Positions 1 through 7,540 of a stretch of DNA of 13,943 bases are shown here, piece by piece; positions within the stretch are counted from its first letter, which is position 1, and each line of letters opens with the position of its first letter. Position numbers and translations under genes: made by a program. A model generated the notes under the pieces. The model was not told where the DNA came from. It was given only the letters and a program-made list of their open reading frames with translations, and ran no database searches. Source of the DNA: Sphingobacteriia bacterium (GTDB lineage: Bacteria > Bacteroidota > Bacteroidia > UBA7662); contig RFPG01000009.1 in NCBI GenBank assembly GCA_009926245.1, forward strand, positions 1 to 13,943, written 5' to 3'.

Positions 1-836
1 TGGCCCGGGGTTTGGCTTTGTTACAAAAAGACGAGCGAATTCGGCGATTCCGGGGTGGTTGGATGCATTTGTTAGGGGGGTTGATGGTAACGGCTCTTTT
101 GATCGCTCCCGAAAATTTATCGACAGCCCTTATGTTATTGGGCGTGGGAATCGGCATGATATGGGTGGCCGGTGCCCGCATGGTTGACTTAACCAAGGTG
201 GTTGGCGGTGGTCTTTTGGTCGTATTCCTCCTCGTGACGTTGGCTTATGTGGCAGGCTGGTCCCGCGCTCGCGTTTGGAAGAATCGAATGGAATCTTTTC
301 TATCTACGACCCCTGGTCAGGAGGATTTTCAGGTTGTACAAGCCAAAATTGCAGTCTCGGACGGAGGACTTTGGGGCAAGGGTCCAGGCAAAAGCATTCA
401 ACGGAATTTTTTGCCCCATGCCTATTCGGATTTTATATATGCCATTGTGATTGAAGAGTACGGAATTGCAGGCGCTGCCTGGGTTTTGGTGCTTTACTTG
501 GGTTTGTTTTATCGCATTCGAAAAATTGCCATGAATGCGCGGTCGCCTTACGGGGCCTATATCGCGTCGGGGATGGGCATGGCCCTGATGGCCCAGGCCG
601 TGGTGAATATGCTGGTCTCGGTGAGTGCCATGCCGGTGACTGGGCAGACCCTGCCGTTTATATCGCACGGTGGCAGTTCCATCCTGATCAATGCCTTGGC
701 CATGGGGGTGGTTTTGAGTGTTAGCCGGGACATGACAGGCGAAGGCGATTGGTCGGAATTGGATATCGAAGGCGAAAGCCAAACGAACAAAGGGGGCGAT
801 GTCGTCCCCTCCAAAGGGGAGGTGTCGTATGCCTAG
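1..836 (+). CDS. ftsW: FtsW, septal peptidoglycan glycosyltransferase (SEDS family), 5' end missing
   Basis: Partial gene: the frame is open from base 3 and runs off the left edge, so the TTG at 12 is not taken as the start. About 277 codons remain of a family that is usually 370-410 residues. FtsW is a polytopic inner-membrane protein that polymerises lipid II into septal peptidoglycan together with a class B PBP. Visible SEDS marks are PENLSTALML near the start of the fragment, LPHAYSDFIYAIVIEEYG in the middle (the family form is LPEAxTDFIFA), and TGQTLPFISHGGSS in the last third, followed by a final membrane helix. The C-terminal tail of about 35 residues is hydrophilic and acidic (GEGDWSELDIEGES). 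The paralogue RodA has the same motifs, but position directly before murG in a dcw cluster supports FtsW. The stop overlaps the murG start by 8 bp. Confidence 0.95.
   Translation, partial: ARGLALLQKDERIRRFRGGWMHLLGGLMVTALLIAPENLSTALMLLGVGIGMIWVAGARMVDLTKVVGGGLLVVFLLVTLAYVAGWSRARVWKNRMESFLSTTPGQEDFQVVQAKIAVSDGGLWGKGPGKSIQRNFLPHAYSDFIYAIVIEEYGIAGAAWVLVLYLGLFYRIRKIAMNARSPYGAYIASGMGMALMAQAVVNMLVSVSAMPVTGQTLPFISHGGSSILINALAMGVVLSVSRDMTGEGDWSELDIEGESQTNKGGDVVPSKGEVSYA
806..828 (+). promoter_or_regulatory. murG Shine-Dalgarno sequence inside a small GC hairpin
   Basis: AGGGGAGG at 815-822 is a strong ribosome binding site, six bases before the ATG at 829, and decides the murG start over the ATG at 799, whose G-run lies only two bases away. 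The same bases can pair upstream: CCTCC at 808-812 with GGAGG at 818-822 (loop AAAGG), or alternatively CCCCT at 806-810 with AGGGG at 815-819. The hairpin is flanked by direct repeats TGTCGT at 800-805 and 823-828. I infer that ribosomes finishing ftsW open the hairpin and expose the site. Pairing is seen in the sequence; the coupling role is inference. Confidence 0.5.
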
Positions 837-1956
837 GTCTCGTCAACAAGATTCGGGATGGAGAATCATGGTGAGCGGTGGAGGAACCGGAGGTCATGTT
901 TTTCCGGCCATTAGCATTGCCCAAGCTTGCAAAGCCTTGAGACCGGATTGTTCGGTCCATTTTGTGGGCGCCTTAGGCAAAATAGAAATGACCCAGGTTC
1001 CCAAGGCGGGTTTCTCCATCACGGGTTTTTGGATTCGGGGCTTTCAACGCAAAGCCTTGTGGAAAAACCTGGCCCTGCCCCTGCAGGTCTTGGTTTCTTT
1101 GGTGCAAGCCTGGAATTTGTTACGAAAGTTTCGCCCCCATGTGGTGGTGGGCGTGGGGGGTTACGCCAGCGGTCCCCTTCTTTGGGTTGCTCAGCGGATG
1201 GGTTTGCCCACTGCTTTGCAGGAACAAAACGCCTTCCCTGGCGCTACCAATCGCTTTCTATCCGCGGCTGCTCGCCGGGTTTATGTGGCTTTTGAGGGTA
1301 TGGAAAAATATTTTGGCTCCAACAAAACGGTGGTAACGGGCAACCCGGTACGACCTGAATTGTTCAATCAAGTTCCTGGACGTGAAGAGGCTTTGAAGTT
1401 TTGGGGTTTGACAGGGGAACGAAAAACAGTGTTGGTATTGGGGGGGAGCTTGGGTGCCAGGGCATTGAACGAAGCGGTGGAGGCCTGTGTGCGTTCCGGA
1501 TCATCCGATGTGGTCTGGCTATGGCAATGCGGACGCCACTACCAATTGCCGGTGGACCTCCAAGGAATGCAAGGACCAAACCTGCGGGTTTTGCCTTTTG
1601 TCCAGGAGATGACCATGGCCTATGCAGCGGCCGATTGGATTGTATCGCGAGCGGGGGCAGGTACCATGAGTGAATTGGCTTTGGTGGCCAAACCCTGTTT
1701 GTTGGTTCCTTCACCGTATGTTGCCGAAAATCATCAGCATCACAATGCCATGAATTGGGTGGATTTGTCTCTAGCGTGGATTAGCAGCGATGCGACGATT
1801 GCCAACGATTTACCCAAGGTCCTTGTGGAATGGGGGCAAGACCCCGAGGCGGCCCAAACCAAGGCTTGGGGCCTACGCCAATGGTCCCGCCCGGATGCAG
1901 CCCAACGAATAGCCACCGATTTGTTTGAATTAACCTACCAAGAGAACGCTGCATGA
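829..1956 (+). CDS. murG: MurG, UDP-GlcNAc--lipid I N-acetylglucosaminyltransferase
   Basis: MurG transfers GlcNAc from UDP-GlcNAc to lipid I on the cytoplasmic face of the membrane, making lipid II, which is then flipped out and used by FtsW and the PBPs. The protein has 375 residues from the ATG at 829, normal for the family. It is a two-domain GT-B enzyme: the N-terminal domain shows the glycine loop SGGGTGGHVFP (residues 16-26), VVVGVGGYASGP (106-116) and QEQNAFPGATNRF (131-143); the C-terminal donor domain shows VTGNPVRPE (169-177), LGGSLGARALNE (204-215), SRAGAGTMSE (273-282) and AENHQHHNA (299-307), where the Glu and Gln bind the UDP-sugar in the E. coli enzyme. The start is chosen for its Shine-Dalgarno sequence and its 8-bp overlap with ftsW; an upstream ATG at 799 would add ten unconserved residues. 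Its TGA overlaps the murC ATG (ATGA). Confidence 0.97.
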   Translation: MPRSRQQDSGWRIMVSGGGTGGHVFPAISIAQACKALRPDCSVHFVGALGKIEMTQVPKAGFSITGFWIRGFQRKALWKNLALPLQVLVSLVQAWNLLRKFRPHVVVGVGGYASGPLLWVAQRMGLPTALQEQNAFPGATNRFLSAAARRVYVAFEGMEKYFGSNKTVVTGNPVRPELFNQVPGREEALKFWGLTGERKTVLVLGGSLGARALNEAVEACVRSGSSDVVWLWQCGRHYQLPVDLQGMQGPNLRVLPFVQEMTMAYAAADWIVSRAGAGTMSELALVAKPCLLVPSPYVAENHQHHNAMNWVDLSLAWISSDATIANDLPKVLVEWGQDPEAAQTKAWGLRQWSRPDAAQRIATDLFELTYQENAA

Positions 1957-3419
1957 ATCCCATGGCCTATAAGCGCTATTTTTTGATCGGTATCGGTGGT
2001 ATCGGTATGAGCGCACTTGCCCGTTATCTTTTGTTATCGGGAAAGGAAGTTGCGGGCTATGACCGTGTAGGTAGTGATATAACCCGCTCCTTGCAGGCTT
2101 CAGGTGCCTTGGTTTTGGACCATTTGAATACCGAACAATGCCCACCCCCCTTTGATGAGCATCCCGAACATTGCTTGGTGATTTACACACCGGCGGTTCC
2201 TTTTGATCAGCCTTGGCTGACTTTCTTCCGGAATGGCAACTATACCATCATCAAGAGGGCCCGGATGTTGGGATTGCTAACTGCGCGTCGTCCTACGGTG
2301 GCGGTGGCCGGAACCCATGGCAAGACTACAACCACCTCGTTGATTGCTCATTTGTTGCGTTGCGGTGGATTGGATGTTACAGCCTTTTTGGGTGGTCTGG
2401 GGGTTGATGCCTCTTCGAACCTTATGATGGGGAGCGATCAGGCGATGATGGTGGTCGAAGCCGACGAATACGATCGATCATTTCATGAATTGCAACCCGA
2501 ATGGGCGGTGGTGACCAGCACGGATCCGGATCACCTGGACGTGTACGGGGATGCAGGGGCTGTTTTGCGCTCGTATCGCCAATTTGCCCAATCCGCTGCC
2601 CGATTGTTAGTGACCCGTTCGGGGTTGGATCTCCAGCCCATGGAAGGGGTTCGTCATTTGACCTATGGGAATATCGATGGCATTTATGCGGACCAGGTGG
2701 CGGTATCGGAGGGGTATCTCTGGTTTGATTACCATGGCAAAACCGTCATCAAAGACATTCCCAGCATGCTACCTGGTCAGCATAACATCGAAAACGCTTT
2801 GGCGGCCATCACCATTGCCTTGGAATGCGGGGTTTCTCCGGAGAGCATCGCCCCGGCCATGGCGGATTTCAAAGGCATCAAACGCCGATTTGAGTACGTG
2901 GCCCGTGGCAAACGCCGTTGGCTGGTCGACGATTACGCCCATCACCCCCGCGAAATTGATGCCCTCATCCGGGGTTTGCGTCTTATGCACCCCAACAGTC
3001 GGATCCTGGGTTTGTTCCAACCGCATCTCTACAGCCGGACTCGGGACTTTGCATCGGAATTTGCCCGCTCGCTTTCGGCCTTGGATGAATGTTGGCTGTT
3101 GCCAATCTATGCCGCCCGAGAGAATCCCATCAACGGCGTTGATAGTTCATTAATAGCCAAGGATATGACCTGTCCAAATCGATGCTTACCGATCAGCGAA
3201 GGCCTTTGCCCGGAATGGATTCAGGCGGTGTTGGAACACCCTTCGGATTTGGTCGTCACCATCGGAGCCGGTGATATCGATCAGTATTTAGATGCCCTCT
3301 CGGTTCGGATTTTGGCCGAAGATTCGCTGACTTCTCCCGCCTCCAAGCCGCTGGCACCGTCTTCAACGGAATCACCCATCCACCCCAACCCATCCAACGA
3401 CCGTGATCTCTTCGCTTAG
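1953..3419 (+). CDS. murC: MurC, UDP-N-acetylmuramate--L-alanine ligase
   Basis: MurC adds L-alanine to UDP-MurNAc using ATP, the first amino acid of the peptidoglycan stem peptide, in the cytoplasm. The 488 residues show all three Mur ligase domains: an N-terminal Rossmann loop GIGGIGMS (13-20), the ATPase P-loop GTHGKTTTT (120-128) with EADEYDRSF (169-177) and DPDHLDVYG (191-199), then GQHNIENA (275-282), RRFEY (311-315), DDYAHHPREI (326-335) and FQPHLYSRTRDF (355-366). These separate it from MurD, MurE and MurF. The last 35 or so residues (from about 454) are a Ser/Pro/Thr-rich tail without family motifs, and its final codons overlap ftsQ by 17 bp. The ATG at 1953 overlaps the murG stop; an in-frame ATG at 1962 is an alternative. 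No ddl gene lies between murC and ftsQ, unlike the E. coli order. Confidence 0.97.
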   Translation: MNPMAYKRYFLIGIGGIGMSALARYLLLSGKEVAGYDRVGSDITRSLQASGALVLDHLNTEQCPPPFDEHPEHCLVIYTPAVPFDQPWLTFFRNGNYTIIKRARMLGLLTARRPTVAVAGTHGKTTTTSLIAHLLRCGGLDVTAFLGGLGVDASSNLMMGSDQAMMVVEADEYDRSFHELQPEWAVVTSTDPDHLDVYGDAGAVLRSYRQFAQSAARLLVTRSGLDLQPMEGVRHLTYGNIDGIYADQVAVSEGYLWFDYHGKTVIKDIPSMLPGQHNIENALAAITIALECGVSPESIAPAMADFKGIKRRFEYVARGKRRWLVDDYAHHPREIDALIRGLRLMHPNSRILGLFQPHLYSRTRDFASEFARSLSALDECWLLPIYAARENPINGVDSSLIAKDMTCPNRCLPISEGLCPEWIQAVLEHPSDLVVTIGAGDIDQYLDALSVRILAEDSLTSPASKPLAPSSTESPIHPNPSNDRDLFA

Positions 3420-4179
3420 AAATCAAATTCGCTCGCTGCAGGGAGCCTCGGTCCGCCTTGCTTTGCTCCGGATCCTGGGGTTGGGCTTGGTGACGGTCGT
3501 TTGGCTGGGGGCCCAGAATGAGCTGAAGGCCACCAAAATCAAAAAAGTCGCGGTGGTTTACCGGGATCACCACGGGATGCACCTCTTGAGTGAACGGGAA
3601 ATTTCTAGGGTGGTGGCCTTGAAGGCCAAGCGACCACCGCGGGGGATCATGGAACGAGAAAAGGCGTTGAGATCCCAGCCATCTTTGGTTGGAGCGGACC
3701 TTAGCCTGGGCCTGGATGGCATCCTACGGGTGGAAGTTGAATTTAGTCGTCCTGTGTTAAGGGTGATGCCTATTGGAAGACCGGGTTATTATTTGGATGA
3801 TCGCGGGTTCGGTGTTCCATTAAGTCCTGGCTTTGCCTGGCCGCTGCCCCTGGTTTTGGGGGCGGTGCCCGGTCACTGGTCCCAGGGCAAGGCCTCTTCG
3901 CATGCTGGATTGGCTTTGGCACTCCGGTCCCACCAAGCCCTGGCTCTGGATTCCATCCTGGGAACGGAAGTGACCCAATACGTGTTGTCCGGTGCGGATT
4001 CGGCTTCAATGGAGCTGCAAACCCGATCCGGCCAACGCATTTGGGTGGGGACATCCATGGACTTGGCCTCCAAATTGAATAAACTATCGCTTTTTTATCG
4101 TTGGGCTCCAGCGGATTCGCTCCCTACCCGTTTTCATAACATCAATCTCATTTTTAAAGATCAAATTGTATGTCGCTAA
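3403..4179 (+). CDS. ftsQ: FtsQ, bitopic cell division protein
   Basis: FtsQ is a single-pass inner-membrane protein that links the cytoplasmic divisome to the periplasmic peptidoglycan machinery, with FtsB and FtsL in well-studied species. The 258 residues give a short basic cytoplasmic tail, one membrane helix at about 18-37 (LALLRILGLGLVTVVW), and a periplasmic domain. That domain has the Bacteroidota pattern: IKKVAVVYRDHHG (46-58) and LLSEREI (61-67) in the POTRA part, VEFSRPVLRVMP (111-123), then GYYLDDRGFGVPLSP (128-142), and a C-terminal NLIFKDQIVC (248-257). The start is the GTG at 3403, inside the murC tail; no in-frame ATG occurs until after the membrane helix, so a non-ATG start is forced. 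No Shine-Dalgarno is visible. Sequence divergence is normal for this family; context between murC and ftsA makes the call firm. Confidence 0.9.
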   Translation: MISSLRNQIRSLQGASVRLALLRILGLGLVTVVWLGAQNELKATKIKKVAVVYRDHHGMHLLSEREISRVVALKAKRPPRGIMEREKALRSQPSLVGADLSLGLDGILRVEVEFSRPVLRVMPIGRPGYYLDDRGFGVPLSPGFAWPLPLVLGAVPGHWSQGKASSHAGLALALRSHQALALDSILGTEVTQYVLSGADSASMELQTRSGQRIWVGTSMDLASKLNKLSLFYRWAPADSLPTRFHNINLIFKDQIVCR

Positions 4180-5573
4180 ATTTTACCAGCTTCAAAAACG
4201 CTGTATCACCCCGTAAGGCAGCGGAGCCGGCGCCCAAGCCTGCCCCGGATCCTGAAATTGTCGTTGGCTTGGATATTGGAACCACCAAAATCTGCGCAGT
4301 GGTTGGTCGGCGCAATGAGCATAACAAGGTGGATATCCTGGGCATGGGTTCCGCTGTTTCACATGGAGTGAACCGCGGCACCGTGGCCAATATTGAATTA
4401 ACGGTTCAATCCATCAAGCAAGCCGTGGAGGAGGCCTCGGCCCGTTCGGGCGTTGATATCCGGGTTGTCAACGTGGGGATTGCAGGTCAACATATTCGGA
4501 GTCATCAACAGCGCAATATGATGACCCGCCAAAGCCGCGAAACCGAGATATCCAAAGCGGATGTGAATCGATTGTTGCAGGAGATGTACCGGGTTCCCCA
4601 ACAAGCTGGTTACGAAATCATTCATGTTTTGCCCCAGGATTATACGGTGGATGGGGAGAAAGACATCACCAACCCAGCGGGCATGAGTGGCATCACCCTC
4701 GAGGGAATGTTCCATGTGATTACCGGGTCGGTGGGAGCCATCATGAACATTAAACGTTGCGTTGAGCTTTCCGGATTGCTCATCAACGGATTGACCCTGG
4801 AACCTCTGGCTTCGGCAGAGGCGGTTCTGGGCCAGGACGAGAAGGATGCCGGAGTGGTTTTGGTGGATATTGGAGGCGGCACCACGGATATTGCGATTTT
4901 TCATCAGAACATCATTCGTCATACCGCCGTGATACCCTTGGGCGGCAATATCATCACCCAGGATATTCGGGAAGGATGTTCGGTTTTGTTTGATCAGGCC
5001 GAAGCGCTCAAAATCCGTTTTGGTTCGGCCTTGGCCCACGAAAGCATGGCCAATGAAGTGGTTTCAATTCCCGGTATCCGGGGACGGGATCCCAAAGAAA
5101 TCAGCCTACTCACTTTGGCGAATATTATCAACGCGCGGGTCAAAGAAATCATCCAACATGTTCAGTATGAAATCCGTAGCTCCGGCTACGAAAAGAGGCT
5201 GAGTGCGGGGATTGTGCTCACGGGGGGCGGAGCCCGCTTGAAAAACATCAAACATTTGTTTTCGCTGATGACAGGTATGGAAGCCTGCATTGGGGATTCC
5301 AACGGGCACTTGAGCCAAGCTCCGGAGGTGATCAAATCCCCGGTGTATGCCACGGTTTGTGGGTTGGTTTTGACCTCCTTGGCCAAAATAGATGCCGAGG
5401 AAAAGACCAAGAACGAACAAGGCAACCGCGTGTCCACCCCTCAGGGGAATGGCGAAGATGAAAGCGAACGAACGCCGGCCCGTGAAGGTTTGTTGGATCG
5501 CTTGCTATCGGCCTTGCCGAGCATCTTTATAGACCCCGAGTTGGGCTCCAAAAATGGCCCGCATCGTGGATAA
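4170..5573 (+). CDS. ftsA: FtsA, actin-like membrane anchor of the Z ring
   Basis: FtsA is an actin-fold ATPase that binds the FtsZ C-terminal peptide and tethers the Z ring to the membrane. The 467 residues show phosphate-1 VVGLDIGTTK (31-40), the 1C subdomain typical of FtsA after about residue 113, phosphate-2 VLVDIGGGTTDIAIF (230-244), IPLGGNIITQDI (255-266) and the adenosine motif VLTGGGARL (349-357). A disordered acidic linker (about 406-438) leads to an amphipathic helix GLLDRLLSALPSIF (440-453), the expected membrane-targeting sequence, followed by a short polar tail. Ahead of the first beta strand is an unusually long N-terminal stretch of about 29 residues, rich in Ala, Pro and Lys. 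The ATG at 4170 overlaps the ftsQ stop by 10 bp. Absence of a chaperone substrate-binding domain rules out DnaK; position rules out MreB. Confidence 0.97.
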   Translation: MSLNFTSFKNAVSPRKAAEPAPKPAPDPEIVVGLDIGTTKICAVVGRRNEHNKVDILGMGSAVSHGVNRGTVANIELTVQSIKQAVEEASARSGVDIRVVNVGIAGQHIRSHQQRNMMTRQSRETEISKADVNRLLQEMYRVPQQAGYEIIHVLPQDYTVDGEKDITNPAGMSGITLEGMFHVITGSVGAIMNIKRCVELSGLLINGLTLEPLASAEAVLGQDEKDAGVVLVDIGGGTTDIAIFHQNIIRHTAVIPLGGNIITQDIREGCSVLFDQAEALKIRFGSALAHESMANEVVSIPGIRGRDPKEISLLTLANIINARVKEIIQHVQYEIRSSGYEKRLSAGIVLTGGGARLKNIKHLFSLMTGMEACIGDSNGHLSQAPEVIKSPVYATVCGLVLTSLAKIDAEEKTKNEQGNRVSTPQGNGEDESERTPAREGLLDRLLSALPSIFIDPELGSKNGPHRG

Positions 5574-5647
5574 TTTTTAATTGAACATTCTGGTATTTAA
5601 CAAAAAACGATAAATAAATTTATAGCCACTTTAATTCAAATTCTTTT
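5574..5647 (+). promoter_or_regulatory. AT-rich spacer between ftsA and ftsZ
   Basis: This is the first real gap in the division gene run (74 bp) and is strikingly A+T rich against its surroundings, with runs such as AACAAAAAACG and AAATAAATTTATAG. I searched it for the Bacteroidota -7 box TAnnTTTG and found no exact match, nor a hairpin followed by a T run. It may hold an ftsZ-specific promoter of a less usual form, or only an A/U-rich leader that keeps the ftsZ start unstructured. No Shine-Dalgarno precedes the ATG at 5648. Confidence 0.3.
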
Positions 5648-7504
5648 ATGACGCCACTCAGCAATTTTCAATTCAGTTTGGGATCCAACCCAGGTGCCAT
5701 TATCAAAGTGATTGGCATCGGTGGAGCCGGAGGAAACGCCGTCAATCACATGTTTCAGAAAGGGATCAAGGACGTGGACTTTTTGGTTTGTAACACCGAT
5801 TACCAGGCATTGGAGCGCAATCTGGTGCGCAATCGCCTTCAACTGGGCCCCCACTTAACCGAAGGCCGTGGCGCAGGTAACCAACCCGAAATCGGTCGGC
5901 AGGCGGCCGTGGAGACCATGGAGGAATTCAAGGAGCTCATCGGCAGTGAAACCAAAATGGTTTTTATAACGGCTGGTTTGGGTGGTGGAACCGGAACCGG
6001 TGCAGCCCCTGTCCTGGCCGAGGCTTGCCGGGCTCTCGATATTCTGACCGTCGGTATTGTGACCCTTCCTTTTTCTTTTGAGGGCAAGAAGCGTCTGGAA
6101 CAGGCCGAATATGGATTGAAAGAATTGCGTCGTTTTTGTGATACCACCCTGGTCATCAGCAACGACAAGGTTCGCGAACTATTTGGAAATCTGGTATTCA
6201 AAGACGCTTTTGCCAAGGCGGATGATGTTTTGGCCTCTGCGGCCAAAGGCATTGCCGAGATCATTACGGTGGACGGATACGTGAATGTCGATTTTGCTGA
6301 TGTTCGAACCGTTTTGCAACAGAGTGGCAAGGCGGTCATGGGTTCTGGTCAAGCCAGCGGTGAGAACCGCGCTTTGGAGGCCGTTCGCTTGGCCTTGTCC
6401 TCTCCTTTGCTAAGCGAGAACGACATATCCGGTGCACGCAATATTTTGATCAACATGAGCAGCGGGAATGATGACCCCATTCGATTGGACGAAATCGGAG
6501 ATATTAACGATTATGTCCAAACCGAGGCGGGATCAGGCACCGATGTTATTTGGGGGAATTGCACCGACGATGAATTGGGAGATGCACTCCGAGTTACCTT
6601 GATTGCCACCGGTTTCGAAGGGGATGCTCGCCGTGATTACGGGAAGGCAACTGGTTCGGCAGGTGCAGGCTGGCAGCCATCCACCAACGACAAATCATCC
6701 GTGATCATACACACGCTCGATGCCCCCGTTGCCACCGAGCAGGCCCCGGTCGCCGAGCAGGCCCCGGTCGCTGAGCAAGGCCCGGCTGAGGAAGAGACGC
6801 TGCCCATGTTCACCTTGATTGACGATGAGTACATGGACGATGAGGGGGACAACGGATCGGATCCGACCCCAACAACGCCCAGTCCGGCACCTCAAGGTCC
6901 GGCTTTTGAACAGGGTTCTCCCGATTTGTTTACCAGGGTTTGGACTTTGGATGGTGAAGCGACTCCTTTTGCATCGGATGAAGCCAGCAGCCAGCGCAAC
7001 GACGAACCGGTGGCCGCTTTGAGCACTTCTGGAACGGAGTTGAACGATGAGGTGAACCCATTTTTTGGATACGATGGTCCGGTTGAATGGGACTTGGCAC
7101 CGGTGAATGTTGAATCCACCGCGTCCATCACCGCATCCATCAACACGGCCGTCCCTGAAGCGGATTTGGAACCTGTCAATACGGCGCCTGCTCCTTCTCC
7201 CATGCCTTCGGTGGACCCATCGCCCGTTTATGCGAGCGGTCCTTCCGATGAAGATGTTTTAACGCGCTCGCGCCAGCGCATTCAGAATCTGCGCAGTCTG
7301 AATTCATTGATTTCTGGGGGGAATGTTGCGCTGGAAGAATTGGAAAAAGTGCCGGCCTATGTCCGGGCAGGCTATCAACCAGCGCCTGCTGCTTCCAGTT
7401 CGGACCTACCTTTGAGCCGTACAACGGTGACGGAAAGACCATTGGGTTCGGGTGCCCCCCTGTTCAAAACGGATAACCGATACCTTCACGACAACGTTGA
7501 CTAA
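5648..7504 (+). CDS. ftsZ: FtsZ, tubulin-like division GTPase with long C-terminal linker
   Basis: FtsZ polymerises in a GTP-dependent way into the mid-cell ring that organises septum synthesis. The globular core spans about residues 17-326: IGIGGAGGNAVNHM (22-35), NTDYQAL (49-55), the tubulin signature GGGTGTGAAP (112-121), the T5/T6 region TLPFSFEGKKR (139-149), and the T7 loop NVDFADVRTV (213-222), whose Asp215 and Asp218 match the catalytic aspartates of E. coli FtsZ. At 618 residues it is longer than many homologues because of a linker of about 270 residues rich in Ala, Pro, Ser and acidic residues, including hexapeptide repeats. A possible helix RSRQRIQNLRSL (540-551) and KVPAYVRAG (567-575) precede the terminal peptide NRYLHDNVD (610-618), which resembles the conserved Bacteroidota C-terminus expected to bind FtsA. 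The ATG at 5648 follows an AT-rich leader. pntAA starts 36 bp downstream. Confidence 0.98.
   Translation: MTPLSNFQFSLGSNPGAIIKVIGIGGAGGNAVNHMFQKGIKDVDFLVCNTDYQALERNLVRNRLQLGPHLTEGRGAGNQPEIGRQAAVETMEEFKELIGSETKMVFITAGLGGGTGTGAAPVLAEACRALDILTVGIVTLPFSFEGKKRLEQAEYGLKELRRFCDTTLVISNDKVRELFGNLVFKDAFAKADDVLASAAKGIAEIITVDGYVNVDFADVRTVLQQSGKAVMGSGQASGENRALEAVRLALSSPLLSENDISGARNILINMSSGNDDPIRLDEIGDINDYVQTEAGSGTDVIWGNCTDDELGDALRVTLIATGFEGDARRDYGKATGSAGAGWQPSTNDKSSVIIHTLDAPVATEQAPVAEQAPVAEQGPAEEETLPMFTLIDDEYMDDEGDNGSDPTPTTPSPAPQGPAFEQGSPDLFTRVWTLDGEATPFASDEASSQRNDEPVAALSTSGTELNDEVNPFFGYDGPVEWDLAPVNVESTASITASINTAVPEADLEPVNTAPAPSPMPSVDPSPVYASGPSDEDVLTRSRQRIQNLRSLNSLISGGNVALEELEKVPAYVRAGYQPAPAASSSDLPLSRTTVTERPLGSGAPLFKTDNRYLHDNVD
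6722..6796 (+). repeat. Short tandem repeat in the ftsZ linker (APVAEQ units)
   Basis: Four imperfect units follow each other: a 21-bp unit coding APVATEQ (6722-6742), two 18-bp units coding APVAEQ (6743-6760 and 6761-6778, differing at two third positions), and a decayed unit coding GPAEEE (6779-6796). The reading frame is kept because the unit length is a multiple of three. The repeats sit in the disordered linker at residues 359-383, where length change is likely tolerated. Confidence 0.85.
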
Positions 7505-7540
7505 TTTGACTCCATCCCTGGACCCCCATTCCGTTTTGCG

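Noticed and set aside
4398..5039. A 213-codon open frame on the - strand inside ftsA
   Set aside because: It is antisense to conserved FtsA motifs and has no recognisable domain.
7495..7540. Possible promoter between ftsZ and pntAA (TAATTTG at the ftsZ stop; TTTTG just before the pntAA ATG)
   Set aside because: Neither matches TAnnTTTG exactly and no -33 box is properly spaced.
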